A stretch of 64,000 nucleotides of DNA from positions 764,925 through 828,924 of the forward strand of contig NZ_FNUJ01000005.1 of NCBI RefSeq assembly GCF_900107925.1, in the 5' to 3' direction. The translations under genes and the position numbers were made by a program. The stretch is from Amycolatopsis pretoriensis. Lineage in GTDB: Bacteria > Actinomycetota > Actinomycetes > Mycobacteriales > Pseudonocardiaceae. Shown piece after piece: positions 25,285-33,445 of the stretch (within the stretch, counting starts at the first letter, position 1; every line of letters begins with the position of its first letter). Below the pieces are notes generated by a model that made no database searches, was not told the DNA's origin, and worked only from the letters and a program-made list of their open reading frames with translations.

Positions 25285-27642
25285 ATGCCCCCACGCTCAG
25301 AGCCCCCGGCCGGCGACACCCCCGGCTCGCCGGCCTCCCCGCAGGACCCCGCGGCCACCCGTCCCACCGGCAAGCGGAAGCCTCCTCGCGCTCAGACTTC
25401 CCGGCACGTCCCGGCCGAAACCCCCGAGCCACCAAAGGGTGAAGCCGCCGGTCAGGCCGGTTCGGAGCCGGCGCCCACCGAGCCCCCCGCCGACCCGGCG
25501 CCAAGCCGCACCGCTGCCCCCAGGGACACCCGGGCTGGTGCCGCGACCACCGCGACCCGCTCCGAAGGTGCCTCCACGACCGGCGCCGCGGCCCGCCCCG
25601 CGACCACCGCGACCGGCTCCGATGGCGCCTCCGCGACCGGCGCCGCGGCCCGCCCCGCGACCACCGCGACCGGCTCCGAAGGCGCCTCCACAGCCGCCGC
25701 GGGCCGCCCCATGACCACCGCGGGCCGCCCCGAAAACTCCTCCACGACCGCTGCCGCGGCCCGCCCCGCGGCCACCGCGACCCACCCCGAAAACTCCTCC
25801 ACCACCGCCGCCGCGGCCCGCCCCGAAGGGGCCTCCGCCGCCGCGGGCCGGCCGGGAGGCGCCGCCCCAGCGGCTACCCCAACCCACCCCCGAGGCCCCG
25901 CGACCGACCACCCCGACCCCGTCCCCACCTGGGCCGAGGACGACATCCCCAAACCGACCGTCCCCGTCGCCCTCACCGCCCTCGGCGCCCTGGCTCTCAC
26001 CGTCGCGGCGATCGTCCACATCTCGCCGGCCGCCGCCCCCGGGTTCACCAGCTGGCCCTGGCTCGCCCTCCTCGCCTTGGCCCCCGCCGCGGCCGCCGCC
26101 GGGCTCGCCTCCCGGCGACCCGGCCTCGCCAACGGTCTCGTCCTCGGCCTCGCCGCCCTCGCGCCCGGCCGGCTGGTCCTCGACCTCCAGTTCGCCGTCA
26201 ACGGCCCCCTCGCCATCCGGCCGGAGCTCTACTTCCCGGACCGCTTCATCGGCGGCTCCGCCGTCGGCGCCGGGTTCTGGCTGCTCGTCGCCGGGCACCT
26301 GCTCACCGGGGCCGCCGGCGTCGCAGCCGCGCGGGCCGGCCGGAGCTACGAAGAACCCGAACGGCGACGCTGGCGCCTGCTCGCCCCCCTCCTCGCCGTC
26401 ACCGCGTCGGTCGGGCTGCTCACCGCTCCCGTCGGCTCCGACAACGGCTTCCTCCTCGCCCGCGCCGCCTTCGAAGGACCCTGGCCCGCCCTCGGCGGCT
26501 ACCTCCTCCTCGCCGCCGCCCTGCCGCTGGCCGCCGCGCTCGCGCTCGCCGCTCCCTCCGAACGCACCGGGCGGGGCATGCTGCTCGGCCTCGCCGCCGG
26601 TGCCGCGGCGGTCGCCGTCCCCCCGGTTCTCGCCGGCCTCCTGCGAGACGACCTGCACGTCACCTGGGGACCCGTCCTCGCGCTCGCCGCGACCGCCCTC
26701 GTCGGCGGCCTCGCCTTCACCCGGCTCAGCGAAAAACCGCAGGACACCGAACGCGACGTCACCATCCCCGGCGTCTTCTGGTGGCGCCTGACGACCGGGC
26801 TGCTCGGCCTCGCCACCGCCGTCGCCGCCCTGGTCGGGACCTTCGCGCCGCAGGTCGCCGTCAGCGCGCTCAACCCCGGCGCCACCACCCCCAGCACCGC
26901 CGCCGCCGAAAGTCCCGCGCGGTGGTTCCTGCTCGTCGCCGCCCTGCTCGTCGCCGTGGTCGCCGCGCTCACGCTCGTTCCGGGGACCGCCGGGAAAGCC
27001 CGGCCCGTGCTCGGCGTGACCTGGGCCGGGATCGTCCTGGCCGGCACCGCCGTCCTCAACACCGCGCTCACCGCCACCCAGGCGGGCAACCTCGCCGGCT
27101 TCGGCGGGGCGGACGTCGGCGCCACCCCCGTCTTCACCTACGACCTCGGCGCCGGCGCCGCCTGGACGTTCGCCGCGCTCGTGCTGGCCGCCCTGACCGC
27201 GCTCGCCGCCGTCGGGACCGGCGTCGTCGAACGCGAGGACGCCGGCGAGCGCACCGAGGCCGGCAAAGACGTACTCACCCCCGTCGTCGCGGGCGCGGTG
27301 CTGGCCGTCGCCGGGTTCGGGCTCCCCGTTTTCAACGTGCCCGGCTACGTCGCTCCCGGCCTCTGGTCGAACCTCGACACCCCGTCGTGGGGACTCTGGA
27401 CGACCGTCGTGGTCGTCGTCGGGGCCGCCGCGCTCGCCGTGCGGTCGCGGCCCAAGCCCGCGGCCGCTCTCCTGACCGGCGCCGCCCTGCTGGCCGCGCT
27501 GCACGCCGCGGAACTGCCGCTCGTCGGCGGCGGCCTCGGCGACGCGAGCCCGGCGACCGGCTTCTGGCTGACCCTCGCCGCCGCGGCCGCGCTGCTCGTC
27601 GCGGCCGGCCTGTCCGCCGCCGGGGGACGCCGTGGCGCGTGA
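25285..27642 (+). CDS. Large multi-pass membrane protein with Ala/Pro/Thr-rich N-terminus
   Basis: 785 aa from the ATG at 25285. The first ~215 residues are disordered and carry tandem 19-residue repeats of the type TTATGSDGASATGAAARPA. The remaining ~570 residues form about fourteen hydrophobic helices (for example VPVALTALGALALTVAAIV, WLALLALAPAAAAAGLA, FWLTLAAAAALLVAAGL). No transport or enzyme motif recognised. It overlaps the next gene by 11 bases. It sits inside a block otherwise syntenic with M. tuberculosis, so it is lineage-specific. Function unknown. Confidence 0.75.
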   Translation: MPPRSEPPAGDTPGSPASPQDPAATRPTGKRKPPRAQTSRHVPAETPEPPKGEAAGQAGSEPAPTEPPADPAPSRTAAPRDTRAGAATTATRSEGASTTGAAARPATTATGSDGASATGAAARPATTATGSEGASTAAAGRPMTTAGRPENSSTTAAAARPAATATHPENSSTTAAAARPEGASAAAGRPGGAAPAATPTHPRGPATDHPDPVPTWAEDDIPKPTVPVALTALGALALTVAAIVHISPAAAPGFTSWPWLALLALAPAAAAAGLASRRPGLANGLVLGLAALAPGRLVLDLQFAVNGPLAIRPELYFPDRFIGGSAVGAGFWLLVAGHLLTGAAGVAAARAGRSYEEPERRRWRLLAPLLAVTASVGLLTAPVGSDNGFLLARAAFEGPWPALGGYLLLAAALPLAAALALAAPSERTGRGMLLGLAAGAAAVAVPPVLAGLLRDDLHVTWGPVLALAATALVGGLAFTRLSEKPQDTERDVTIPGVFWWRLTTGLLGLATAVAALVGTFAPQVAVSALNPGATTPSTAAAESPARWFLLVAALLVAVVAALTLVPGTAGKARPVLGVTWAGIVLAGTAVLNTALTATQAGNLAGFGGADVGATPVFTYDLGAGAAWTFAALVLAALTALAAVGTGVVEREDAGERTEAGKDVLTPVVAGAVLAVAGFGLPVFNVPGYVAPGLWSNLDTPSWGLWTTVVVVVGAAALAVRSRPKPAAALLTGAALLAALHAAELPLVGGGLGDASPATGFWLTLAAAAALLVAAGLSAAGGRRGA
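25543..25835 (+). repeat. 57-bp in-frame tandem repeats
   Basis: GCGACCACCGCGAC recurs at 25543, 25600 and 25657, exactly 57 bases apart, with decayed copies after that. They encode the 19-residue Thr/Ala/Gly-rich repeats of the membrane protein's N-terminus. Copy number may vary between strains. Confidence 0.7.
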
Positions 27643-27964
27643 GCGCCTCCGGGTGCTCCTCGTCGAGTTCGGGACGCCCGACCCGGCCGCCGTCGCGTTG
27701 GGCCGCGTCCTGCGCGACGAAGGCATGGAAGTCGTCCACGCCGGCCCGCTGGACACCCTCGAGCAACTGCGGAGCACCGCCGAGCAGGAGGACCCGGACG
27801 CCGTCGGCGTGCTCGGCGACGGGCCGCCGCCCGGGCTCGCCGAAGCGTTGAACGGCGTTCGCGTCTTCTCCGGCAGCGACCTCGGGGACCCCGGAAAAGC
27901 GGTGGAATGGTTGCGCGGTGGGCGGTCTCACACCGTGGACGTACCGCCTGACCGCGCACGGTGA
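27632..27964 (+). CDS. B12-binding-like domain protein lacking the cobalamin His
   Basis: 110 aa from a GTG at 27632 (GGGGGA upstream), overlapping the preceding gene. The fold resembles the cobalamin-binding domain of methylmalonyl-CoA mutase: LRVLLVEFGTPDPAAVALGRVL, GMEVVHAGPLDTLEQL, DPDAVGVLG. The DxHxxG signature that supplies the cobalt ligand is replaced by TPDPAAV, so cobalamin binding is unlikely. Probably a small regulatory or partner domain co-expressed with the membrane protein. Assignment is by pattern only. Confidence 0.65.
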   Translation: MARERLRVLLVEFGTPDPAAVALGRVLRDEGMEVVHAGPLDTLEQLRSTAEQEDPDAVGVLGDGPPPGLAEALNGVRVFSGSDLGDPGKAVEWLRGGRSHTVDVPPDRAR

Positions 27965-28081
27965 CCGACTTCACCAGGTGCGGAGTCCCCTGCGTCTGCG
28001 CAGGTCGCTAACCTCGACTGGTCCGACAGCGCGGTCCGGCAACGGACCACCACAGTGGCGTGTCGTCAGGAGACTGGAGTA

Positions 28082-29251
28082 GTGGACCTCTACGAGTACC
28101 AGGCGAGGGATCTCTTCGCCGCCCACGGAGTACCGGTTCTGCCGGGCTCGGTGGCTAGCACCCCCGAAGAAGCCAAGACCGCCGCGGAGCAGATCGGCAA
28201 CCAGGTCGTCGTCAAGGCGCAGGTGAAGGTCGGCGGCCGCGGGAAGGCGGGCGGCGTCAAGCTGGCCCAGACGCCCGACGAGGCGAAGGAGAAGGCGGAA
28301 GCCATCCTCGGCCTCGACATCAAGGGCCACATCACGCGTCGCGTGCTGGTGGCCGAAGCCTCGGACATCGCGTCCGAGTACTACTTCTCCTTCCTGCTGG
28401 ACCGCGCGAACCGCACGTTCCTGGCGATGGCGTCCTCCGAGGGCGGCATGGAGATCGAGCAGCTCGCGGTCGAGCGGCCGGACGCGCTCGCGAAGATCCC
28501 GGTCGACGCGATCGCCGGCGTCGACAAGGCGAAGGCGCTCGAGATCCTGAAGGCCGGCAACTTCCCGGCCGACATCATCGACGAGGCCGCCGACGTCGTC
28601 GTGAAGCTCTGGGAGACCTTCGTCTCCGAGGACGCCACCCTCGTCGAGGTCAACCCGCTGGTCCGCGACCCGCAGGACAAGATCATCGCCCTCGACGGCA
28701 AGGTCACCCTCGACGAGAACGCGGACTTCCGCCAGCCGGGCCACGAGGCCCTGGTGGACAAGGACGCGGAGAACCCGCTCGAGGCGAAGGCCAAGGCCAA
28801 GAACCTCAACTACGTCAAGCTCGACGGCCAGGTCGGCATCATCGGCAACGGCGCGGGCCTGGTCATGTCCACTTTGGACGTCGTGGCGTACGCGGGCGAG
28901 AAGCACGGCGGCGTGAAGCCGGCGAACTTCCTCGACATCGGCGGCGGCGCGTCGGCCGAGGTCATGGCGGCCGGGCTGGACGTCATCCTCAACGACACCG
29001 ACGTGAAGAGCGTCTTCGTCAACGTCTTCGGCGGCATCACCGCCTGCGACGCGGTGGCGAACGGCATCGTCGAGGCCCTGAAGATCCTGGGCGACGAGGC
29101 CTCCAAGCCGCTGGTCGTCCGCCTGGACGGCAACAACGTCGTGGAGGGTCGCAAGATCCTGGCGGACGCGAACCACCCGCTGGTCACCGTGGTGGACACA
29201 ATGGACAACGCGGCCGACAAGGCTGCCGAGCTCGCCGCGGCAGGTGCGTGA
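28082..29251 (+). CDS. sucC: Succinyl-CoA synthetase beta subunit (ADP-forming)
   Basis: TCA-cycle enzyme: succinyl-CoA + ADP + Pi to succinate + ATP. 389 aa. ATP-grasp N-terminal half starting DLYEYQARDLF, with KAQVKVGGRGKAGGVKLA (nucleotide site) and LVEVNPLV. The C-terminal CoA-ligase half has GNGAGLVMSTLDVV and FVNVFGGITACDAVA. GTG start at 28082 with AGGAGACTGGAG before it. TAACCT (28009-28014) is a possible -10, with a small GGTCCG/CGGACC hairpin in the leader. One base separates it from sucD. Confidence 0.97.
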   Translation: MDLYEYQARDLFAAHGVPVLPGSVASTPEEAKTAAEQIGNQVVVKAQVKVGGRGKAGGVKLAQTPDEAKEKAEAILGLDIKGHITRRVLVAEASDIASEYYFSFLLDRANRTFLAMASSEGGMEIEQLAVERPDALAKIPVDAIAGVDKAKALEILKAGNFPADIIDEAADVVVKLWETFVSEDATLVEVNPLVRDPQDKIIALDGKVTLDENADFRQPGHEALVDKDAENPLEAKAKAKNLNYVKLDGQVGIIGNGAGLVMSTLDVVAYAGEKHGGVKPANFLDIGGGASAEVMAAGLDVILNDTDVKSVFVNVFGGITACDAVANGIVEALKILGDEASKPLVVRLDGNNVVEGRKILADANHPLVTVVDTMDNAADKAAELAAAGA

Positions 29252-29252
29252 G

Positions 29253-30143
29253 ATGTCGATCTTCATCAACGAGAACAGCAAGGTCATCGTCCAGGGGCTC
29301 ACCGGCTCCGAGGGCATGAAGCACGCGACCAAGATGCTGAAGTCCGGCACGAACATCGTGGGTGGCGTCAACGCCCGCAAGGCCGGCCAGACCGTCACCA
29401 TCGAGGGCAAGGACCTCACCGTGTTCGGCACGGTCGAGGAGGCCATCAAGGAGACCGGCGCCGACGTCTCGGTCATCTTCGTGCCGCCGAAGTTCGCGAA
29501 GGACGCGGTCATCGAGGCGATCGACGCCGAGATCCCGCTGGCCGTCGTCATCACCGAGGGCATCCCGGTACACGACTCGGCCTACTTCTGGGCGCACGCC
29601 GTTGCGAAGGGCAACAAGACCCGGATCATCGGCCCGAACTGCCCCGGCGTGATCAGCCCGGGCAAGTCGAACGCCGGCATCATCCCGGCCGACATCACCG
29701 AGGCCGGCGCCATCGGCCTCGTGTCGAAGTCGGGCACGCTGACCTACCAGATGATGTACGAGCTGCGGGACATCGGCTTCTCCACCGCCGTCGGCATCGG
29801 CGGTGACCCCATCATCGGGACCACCCACATCGACGCCCTCGCGGCGTTCGAGCAGGACCCCGAGACCAAGGTCATCGTCATGATCGGCGAGATCGGCGGC
29901 GACGCCGAAGAGCGCGCCGCGGCGTACATCAAGGAGAACGTGACGAAGCCGGTCGTCGGTTACGTCGCGGGCTTCACCGCGCCCGAGGGCAAGACCATGG
30001 GCCACGCGGGCGCCATTGTGTCGGGCTCCTCCGGCACGGCCGCCGCGAAGAAGGAGGCCCTCGAGGCCGCCGGCGTCAAGGTCGGCAAGACCCCGAGCGA
30101 GACCGCCGTCCTCGCGCGTGAGCTGTACAACAACCTCGGCTGA
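29253..30143 (+). CDS. sucD: Succinyl-CoA synthetase alpha subunit
   Basis: 296 aa. It starts MSIFINENSKVIVQGLTGSE (CoA-binding Rossmann fold) and has GPNCPGVISPG and the phospho-His motif MGHAGAIVSGSSG with His251. The alpha subunit carries the phosphohistidine intermediate; the beta subunit binds nucleotide. The ATG is one base after the sucC stop, so the pair is translated together. It ends in a strong hairpin. Confidence 0.97.
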   Translation: MSIFINENSKVIVQGLTGSEGMKHATKMLKSGTNIVGGVNARKAGQTVTIEGKDLTVFGTVEEAIKETGADVSVIFVPPKFAKDAVIEAIDAEIPLAVVITEGIPVHDSAYFWAHAVAKGNKTRIIGPNCPGVISPGKSNAGIIPADITEAGAIGLVSKSGTLTYQMMYELRDIGFSTAVGIGGDPIIGTTHIDALAAFEQDPETKVIVMIGEIGGDAEERAAAYIKENVTKPVVGYVAGFTAPEGKTMGHAGAIVSGSSGTAAAKKEALEAAGVKVGKTPSETAVLARELYNNLG

Positions 30144-30162
30144 GTCCGAGGCGTAACTCCTG

Positions 30163-30198
30163 GTGAGGCCGGGCACCCGTGTGGGTGCTCGGCCTCAC
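30163..30198 (+). terminator. Hairpin terminator of sucCD
   Basis: GTGAGGCCGGGCACCC pairs with GGGTGCTCGGCCTCAC (16 bp with one G-U) around a GTGT loop. TGGTTTGGGG follows, so the U tract is weak; the stem alone is very stable. Confidence 0.75.
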
Positions 30199-30349
30199 CT
30201 GGTTTGGGGACGAAACCTCCTGAGGTATTCACGCGTCTGATGGGTCGGTGGCTCCGGAGTGCGCTAGCGTTCTGCGCACACGAGCCGCCTTGTCTTCCCG
30301 GGTGTCCTGGTACCCCGGAGTGCCGGTCGAACCGACAGGAGTGCATCCG

Positions 30350-31132
30350 ATGACCTTCCCCAGCGGTGGGCCTGGCTACCCCCAGCAGGGTGGCGGCCAG
30401 CAGCCCCCCGGACCGCCGTCCAGTGGCTTCCCGGCGCAGCAGCCGCCGCCCCACTCGCACCAGGCGCCGGCGGGGGGTGTCGCGAACCTGACGCACAACC
30501 TGCCGCTGATGCTCTCGCTCGGCGTCGCGGTCTTCGGCATCGTCCAGTACTTCCTCGGCTTCTCCGACTCCGGTGACGTCGGCCTCGGCGGCGTGTTCCT
30601 GCTGGGCGGCGGCCTGCTCGCCGCGATGTACGCGCTGCCCAAGGGCCCGAAGACGCTGCCGTTCGCGGCGCTGTTCAGCGTCCTCGGCGCGCTCTACGTC
30701 CTCGACCAGCTGATCGGGATGCAGACCTCGCCCGGCATCGTCACCGTCATCCTGATCCTGGGCATCCTGCAGATGGCCGCCGCGGTCGCCGCGCTGCTGA
30801 TCGACCAGGACGTGCTCAAGCCGCCGACGCCCAAGCCCGCCGCCGCGCCCTACAGCGGCCAGTACGGTCAGCCCGGCCAGCAGCAGTACGGCCAGCAGGG
30901 GCAGCAGGCCCAGCCGGGTCAGCAGTTCGGCCAGCCGGGCCACGGGCCGGTGACCCCGGGCGGCGACGCGCCGTTCGGGCAGGGCCAGTACGGCTCGCCG
31001 AACCCGCCGTCGACCACGCCGCCGCCGGGTCAGCAGGCCACGACGTACGCGCCGCAGCAGGGCTCGTTCTTCCAGCAGCCGCCGTCGGACAACCCGGGCA
31101 CGCCGCCCGGCGGGTTCGGCAAGTCGAACTGA
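30350..31132 (+). CDS. DUF5336 membrane protein (34-kDa antigen homologue)
   Basis: 260 aa. Pro/Gln/Gly-rich N-terminus (PQQGGGQQPPGPP), then about four helices (LPLMLSLGVAVFGIVQYFLG; GLGGVFLLGGGLLAAMYAL; FAALFSVLGALYVLDQLIG; VTVILILGILQMAAAVAALL), then a Gln/Gly/Tyr/Pro-rich tail with YGQPGQQQYGQQG repeats. This shape and the position between sucD and a PerM-like gene match Rv0954 (34-kDa antigenic protein homologue), linked to division and envelope in mycobacteria. Long leader of about 200 bases after the sucD terminator. Confidence 0.85.
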   Translation: MTFPSGGPGYPQQGGGQQPPGPPSSGFPAQQPPPHSHQAPAGGVANLTHNLPLMLSLGVAVFGIVQYFLGFSDSGDVGLGGVFLLGGGLLAAMYALPKGPKTLPFAALFSVLGALYVLDQLIGMQTSPGIVTVILILGILQMAAAVAALLIDQDVLKPPTPKPAAAPYSGQYGQPGQQQYGQQGQQAQPGQQFGQPGHGPVTPGGDAPFGQGQYGSPNPPSTTPPPGQQATTYAPQQGSFFQQPPSDNPGTPPGGFGKSN

Positions 31133-31145
31133 CGCGACACCCGCG

Positions 31146-31183
31146 ACACCCGCTGTGACGCCGTCTGTCACAGCGGGTGTTTT
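31146..31183 (+). terminator. Intrinsic terminator after the DUF5336 gene
   Basis: A perfect 14-bp stem (ACACCCGCTGTGAC and its complement) with a 7-base loop, followed at once by TTTT. Confidence 0.9.
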
Positions 31184-31285
31184 GCACTCCGGGGGTTACT
31201 CGACCGGGTGGGTTAGCTTCCCCACGCCGGCCGGCGGCGGCGTGGCTCACCCGGTCGGACCAGCCCGGATGTCAGGGTGCGGATC

Positions 31286-32749
31286 ATGGATCTGCTCACC
31301 GACTCCCGCGAGGAGCCGGTGGGCGACCTCGGACCCGACGTCGGACTCACCCGGGCGGCGCGGGTGCGGGTGTTGCTCGCCGCCGCCCTCGGCCCGCTGG
31401 TCACCGGCTACGCCGCCGTCGCGACCGTGCTGACGCTGGTCACCCTCACCGCCGAACGCACCGTCTTCTCCGCCACCGGCGTGCTGCTGGCGGCCGGCCC
31501 CGGCTGGCTCGCCGCGCACCAGGTGCGCCTCGACCTCGGCGGTCACCCGATCGGTGTGCTGCCGCTGCTGCCGACGCTGGGCGCGCTCGCGCTGGCCGCG
31601 CGGACGGCATCCGGCGCCGCGACACGCCTCGGCTGCCGTTCGCCCCGCGAAGCGCTGCCGGTGTTCGCCACGATCACCCTCGCGCACGCGTTGTTCGGGC
31701 TGGTCGTCGCACTCGGCGCGCAGGGCTCGCCGGTCACGGCCAACCCGCTGGTCGCGTTCGCCGTGCCCGGCCTGCTGGCCGCGGTGGCCGCGGGCGCGGG
31801 CATCGCCTGGTGCTGCGGGCTGCCCGACGTCGTCGCCGAGCGCCTCGACCCGCTCGCCCTGCGCGGAGTCCGGGCCGGCGCGCTCGGGCTCGCGGTGCTG
31901 GTGGCCTGCGGCGGGGTCGTGTTCACCGTCGCGACCGCGCTGTCCTGGCGGACGGTCGCCGACATGTACGAGCCCGCGTTCGGCAGCAGCTTCGGGATGT
32001 TCCTGCTTTCCGTCCTCTACCTGCCCAACGCCGTCGCGGCCACGCTGTCGTTCGTCACCGGGCCGGGGTTCTCGATCGGCGACCTGTCCGTCGGGATGTT
32101 CGGCTACCGCGGCGGCGCCGTGCCCGGCGTCCCGCTGCTCGGCGGCCTGCCCGAGCACCACGCGGCGTGGTGGCCGGCGTTGCTGGTGCTGCCCGCGGCG
32201 ACGGGGGCGCTGGTCGGGTGGTCGCTGCGCAAGGTGGCCGCCGACCCGGCGCAGCGCATCCGCGCGGTCGCGGTGGCCGGCGCGGTCGTCGCGCTCGGCT
32301 GCGTCCTGCTGGGCACGCTGTCCGGCGGCCGGCTCGGCGACGGCCCGTTCGACCCGGTGAGCGTCCCGGTCGGCGTCGCGTCGGTCGTCGCGTTCTGCTG
32401 GATCGTCATCCCGGGCTCGTTCGTGGCGTTCTTCGCCGGCGAGCACGAGCCGCCGGCGCCGCCTCCCGAAGCGCTCGAAGACAACGAAGCCTTCGAAGAC
32501 GCCGACGAGGTCGACGCCGAAGAAGCCGCCGAAGCCGTCGAGGAACTCGAGGCATCCGAAGCGTCCGAAGAGGACGAAGCAGAGCCCGAAGAACCCGAAG
32601 AACCCGACGAGGACGCGGCACTTTCACGTGAAAGTGCCGCCGTCGAGGACGCGGAGCTTTCACGTGAAAGCTCCGCCGAGCCGGACGAAGCTGTGACCGG
32701 AGGCACCGAGACCTGCGGCGACGTCGAGCCGGACGAGACCGACCGTTAG
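31286..32749 (+). CDS. PerM-like membrane protein (DUF6350)
   Basis: 487 aa from the ATG at 31286 (AGGG upstream; a GTG three codons earlier is also possible). About ten helices, including VLLAAALGPLVTGYAAVATVL and GVHRAGALGLAVLV-like segments, with WWPALLVLPAATGALVGW near the end. The position between the Rv0954-like gene and purN is that of Rv0955/PerM, which stabilises the divisome protein FtsB in M. tuberculosis. The cytoplasmic tail is strongly acidic (Glu/Asp/Ala) and contains two LSRES repeats encoded by 26-bp palindromes. TAGCTT at 31214 is a candidate -10. Confidence 0.85.
   Translation: MDLLTDSREEPVGDLGPDVGLTRAARVRVLLAAALGPLVTGYAAVATVLTLVTLTAERTVFSATGVLLAAGPGWLAAHQVRLDLGGHPIGVLPLLPTLGALALAARTASGAATRLGCRSPREALPVFATITLAHALFGLVVALGAQGSPVTANPLVAFAVPGLLAAVAAGAGIAWCCGLPDVVAERLDPLALRGVRAGALGLAVLVACGGVVFTVATALSWRTVADMYEPAFGSSFGMFLLSVLYLPNAVAATLSFVTGPGFSIGDLSVGMFGYRGGAVPGVPLLGGLPEHHAAWWPALLVLPAATGALVGWSLRKVAADPAQRIRAVAVAGAVVALGCVLLGTLSGGRLGDGPFDPVSVPVGVASVVAFCWIVIPGSFVAFFAGEHEPPAPPPEALEDNEAFEDADEVDAEEAAEAVEELEASEASEEDEAEPEEPEEPDEDAALSRESAAVEDAELSRESSAEPDEAVTGGTETCGDVEPDETDR
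32615..32676. repeat. Twin perfect 26-bp palindromes with near-parS core
   Basis: Two perfect dyads, 32615-32640 and 32651-32676, centres 36 bases apart, lie inside the 3' end of the perM-like gene. Each half is GCGGCACTTTCAC or GCGGAGCTTTCAC plus its complement. The central CTTTCACGTGAAAG differs from the Streptomyces/Bacillus parS core GTTTCACGTGAAAC only at the outer base pair. The two copies differ at positions that change together on both arms, so symmetry is conserved. They encode the LSRES repeat. Confidence 0.85.
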
Positions 32750-32764
32750 GGTTGTCGTGACCTG

Positions 32765-33445
32765 GTGAAGCGCCGTGCGCACCGGCTGCGCACCGCCCGC
32801 GGCAAGGAGCCCGCTCTGTCTCAACGGTTGGAGCTGCCCACCCCGGTGAAGCTCGTCGTCCTCGCGTCGGGCTCCGGCACCCTCCTGCAGGCGGTGCTGG
32901 ACGCCACCGCGCGGTCCGGCTTCCCGGCCAAGGTCGTCGCCGTCGGCGCCGACCGCACCGGCATCGAGGCGCTGACCCGCGCCGAGCGCGTGAGCATCCC
33001 GTCGTTCACGGTCCGCGTCGCCGACCACCCCGACCGCGCCGCCTGGGACAAGGCGCTGACCGAAGCCGTCGCGGCCTACCAGCCCGACCTGGTCGTCTCC
33101 GCCGGGTTCATGAAGATCCTCGGCGAACAGTTCCTCGGCCGGTTCACGGTGGTCAACACGCACCCAGCGCTGCTCCCGTCTTTCCCCGGGATGCACGCGG
33201 TGCGTGACGCTCTCGAAGCCGGCGTCAAGGTCACCGGCTCGACCGTGCACTTCGCGGACGCCGGGGTCGACACCGGGCCGATCATCGCCCAGGAGGCCGT
33301 CGTCGTGGAGCACGACGACACCGAAGACGTCCTGCACGAACGGATCAAGGCCGTCGAGCGCAGGCTTTTGGTGGAAACGATCGAGCGACTCGGCCGCGGT
33401 GGCTGCACCGTGGACGGACGAAAGGTGACATTTCGTGAGCACTGA
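32765..33445 (+). CDS. purN: Phosphoribosylglycinamide formyltransferase
   Basis: Transfers a formyl group from 10-formyl-THF to GAR in purine synthesis. Motifs: VVLASGSGTLLQAVLD, GFMKILGEQF, the catalytic VVNTHPALLPSFPG (Asn, His) and STVHFADAGVDTGPII (Asp). With the GTG at 32765 the protein has 226 aa and an unusual basic N-terminus (KRRAHRLRTARG). TAGGGT lies 12 bases before this GTG. An alternative is a CTG start at 32816, 6 bases after AAGGAG, giving a protein that starts near SQRLELPTPVKLV. It overlaps purH by 11 bases. Confidence 0.95.
   Translation: MKRRAHRLRTARGKEPALSQRLELPTPVKLVVLASGSGTLLQAVLDATARSGFPAKVVAVGADRTGIEALTRAERVSIPSFTVRVADHPDRAAWDKALTEAVAAYQPDLVVSAGFMKILGEQFLGRFTVVNTHPALLPSFPGMHAVRDALEAGVKVTGSTVHFADAGVDTGPIIAQEAVVVEHDDTEDVLHERIKAVERRLLVETIERLGRGGCTVDGRKVTFREH

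Noticed and set aside
24495..25442. 315-codon + strand frame across the repeat tract
   Set aside because: No ribosome site, no domain, Arg/Ala/Pro composition that follows the DNA repeats, and it runs into the start of the next real gene.
25297..27777. 826-codon open frame on the minus strand, Gly/Arg/Glu-rich
   Set aside because: Antisense shadow of the Ala/Pro-rich membrane protein; its Gly/Arg runs come from the same GC-rich repeats.
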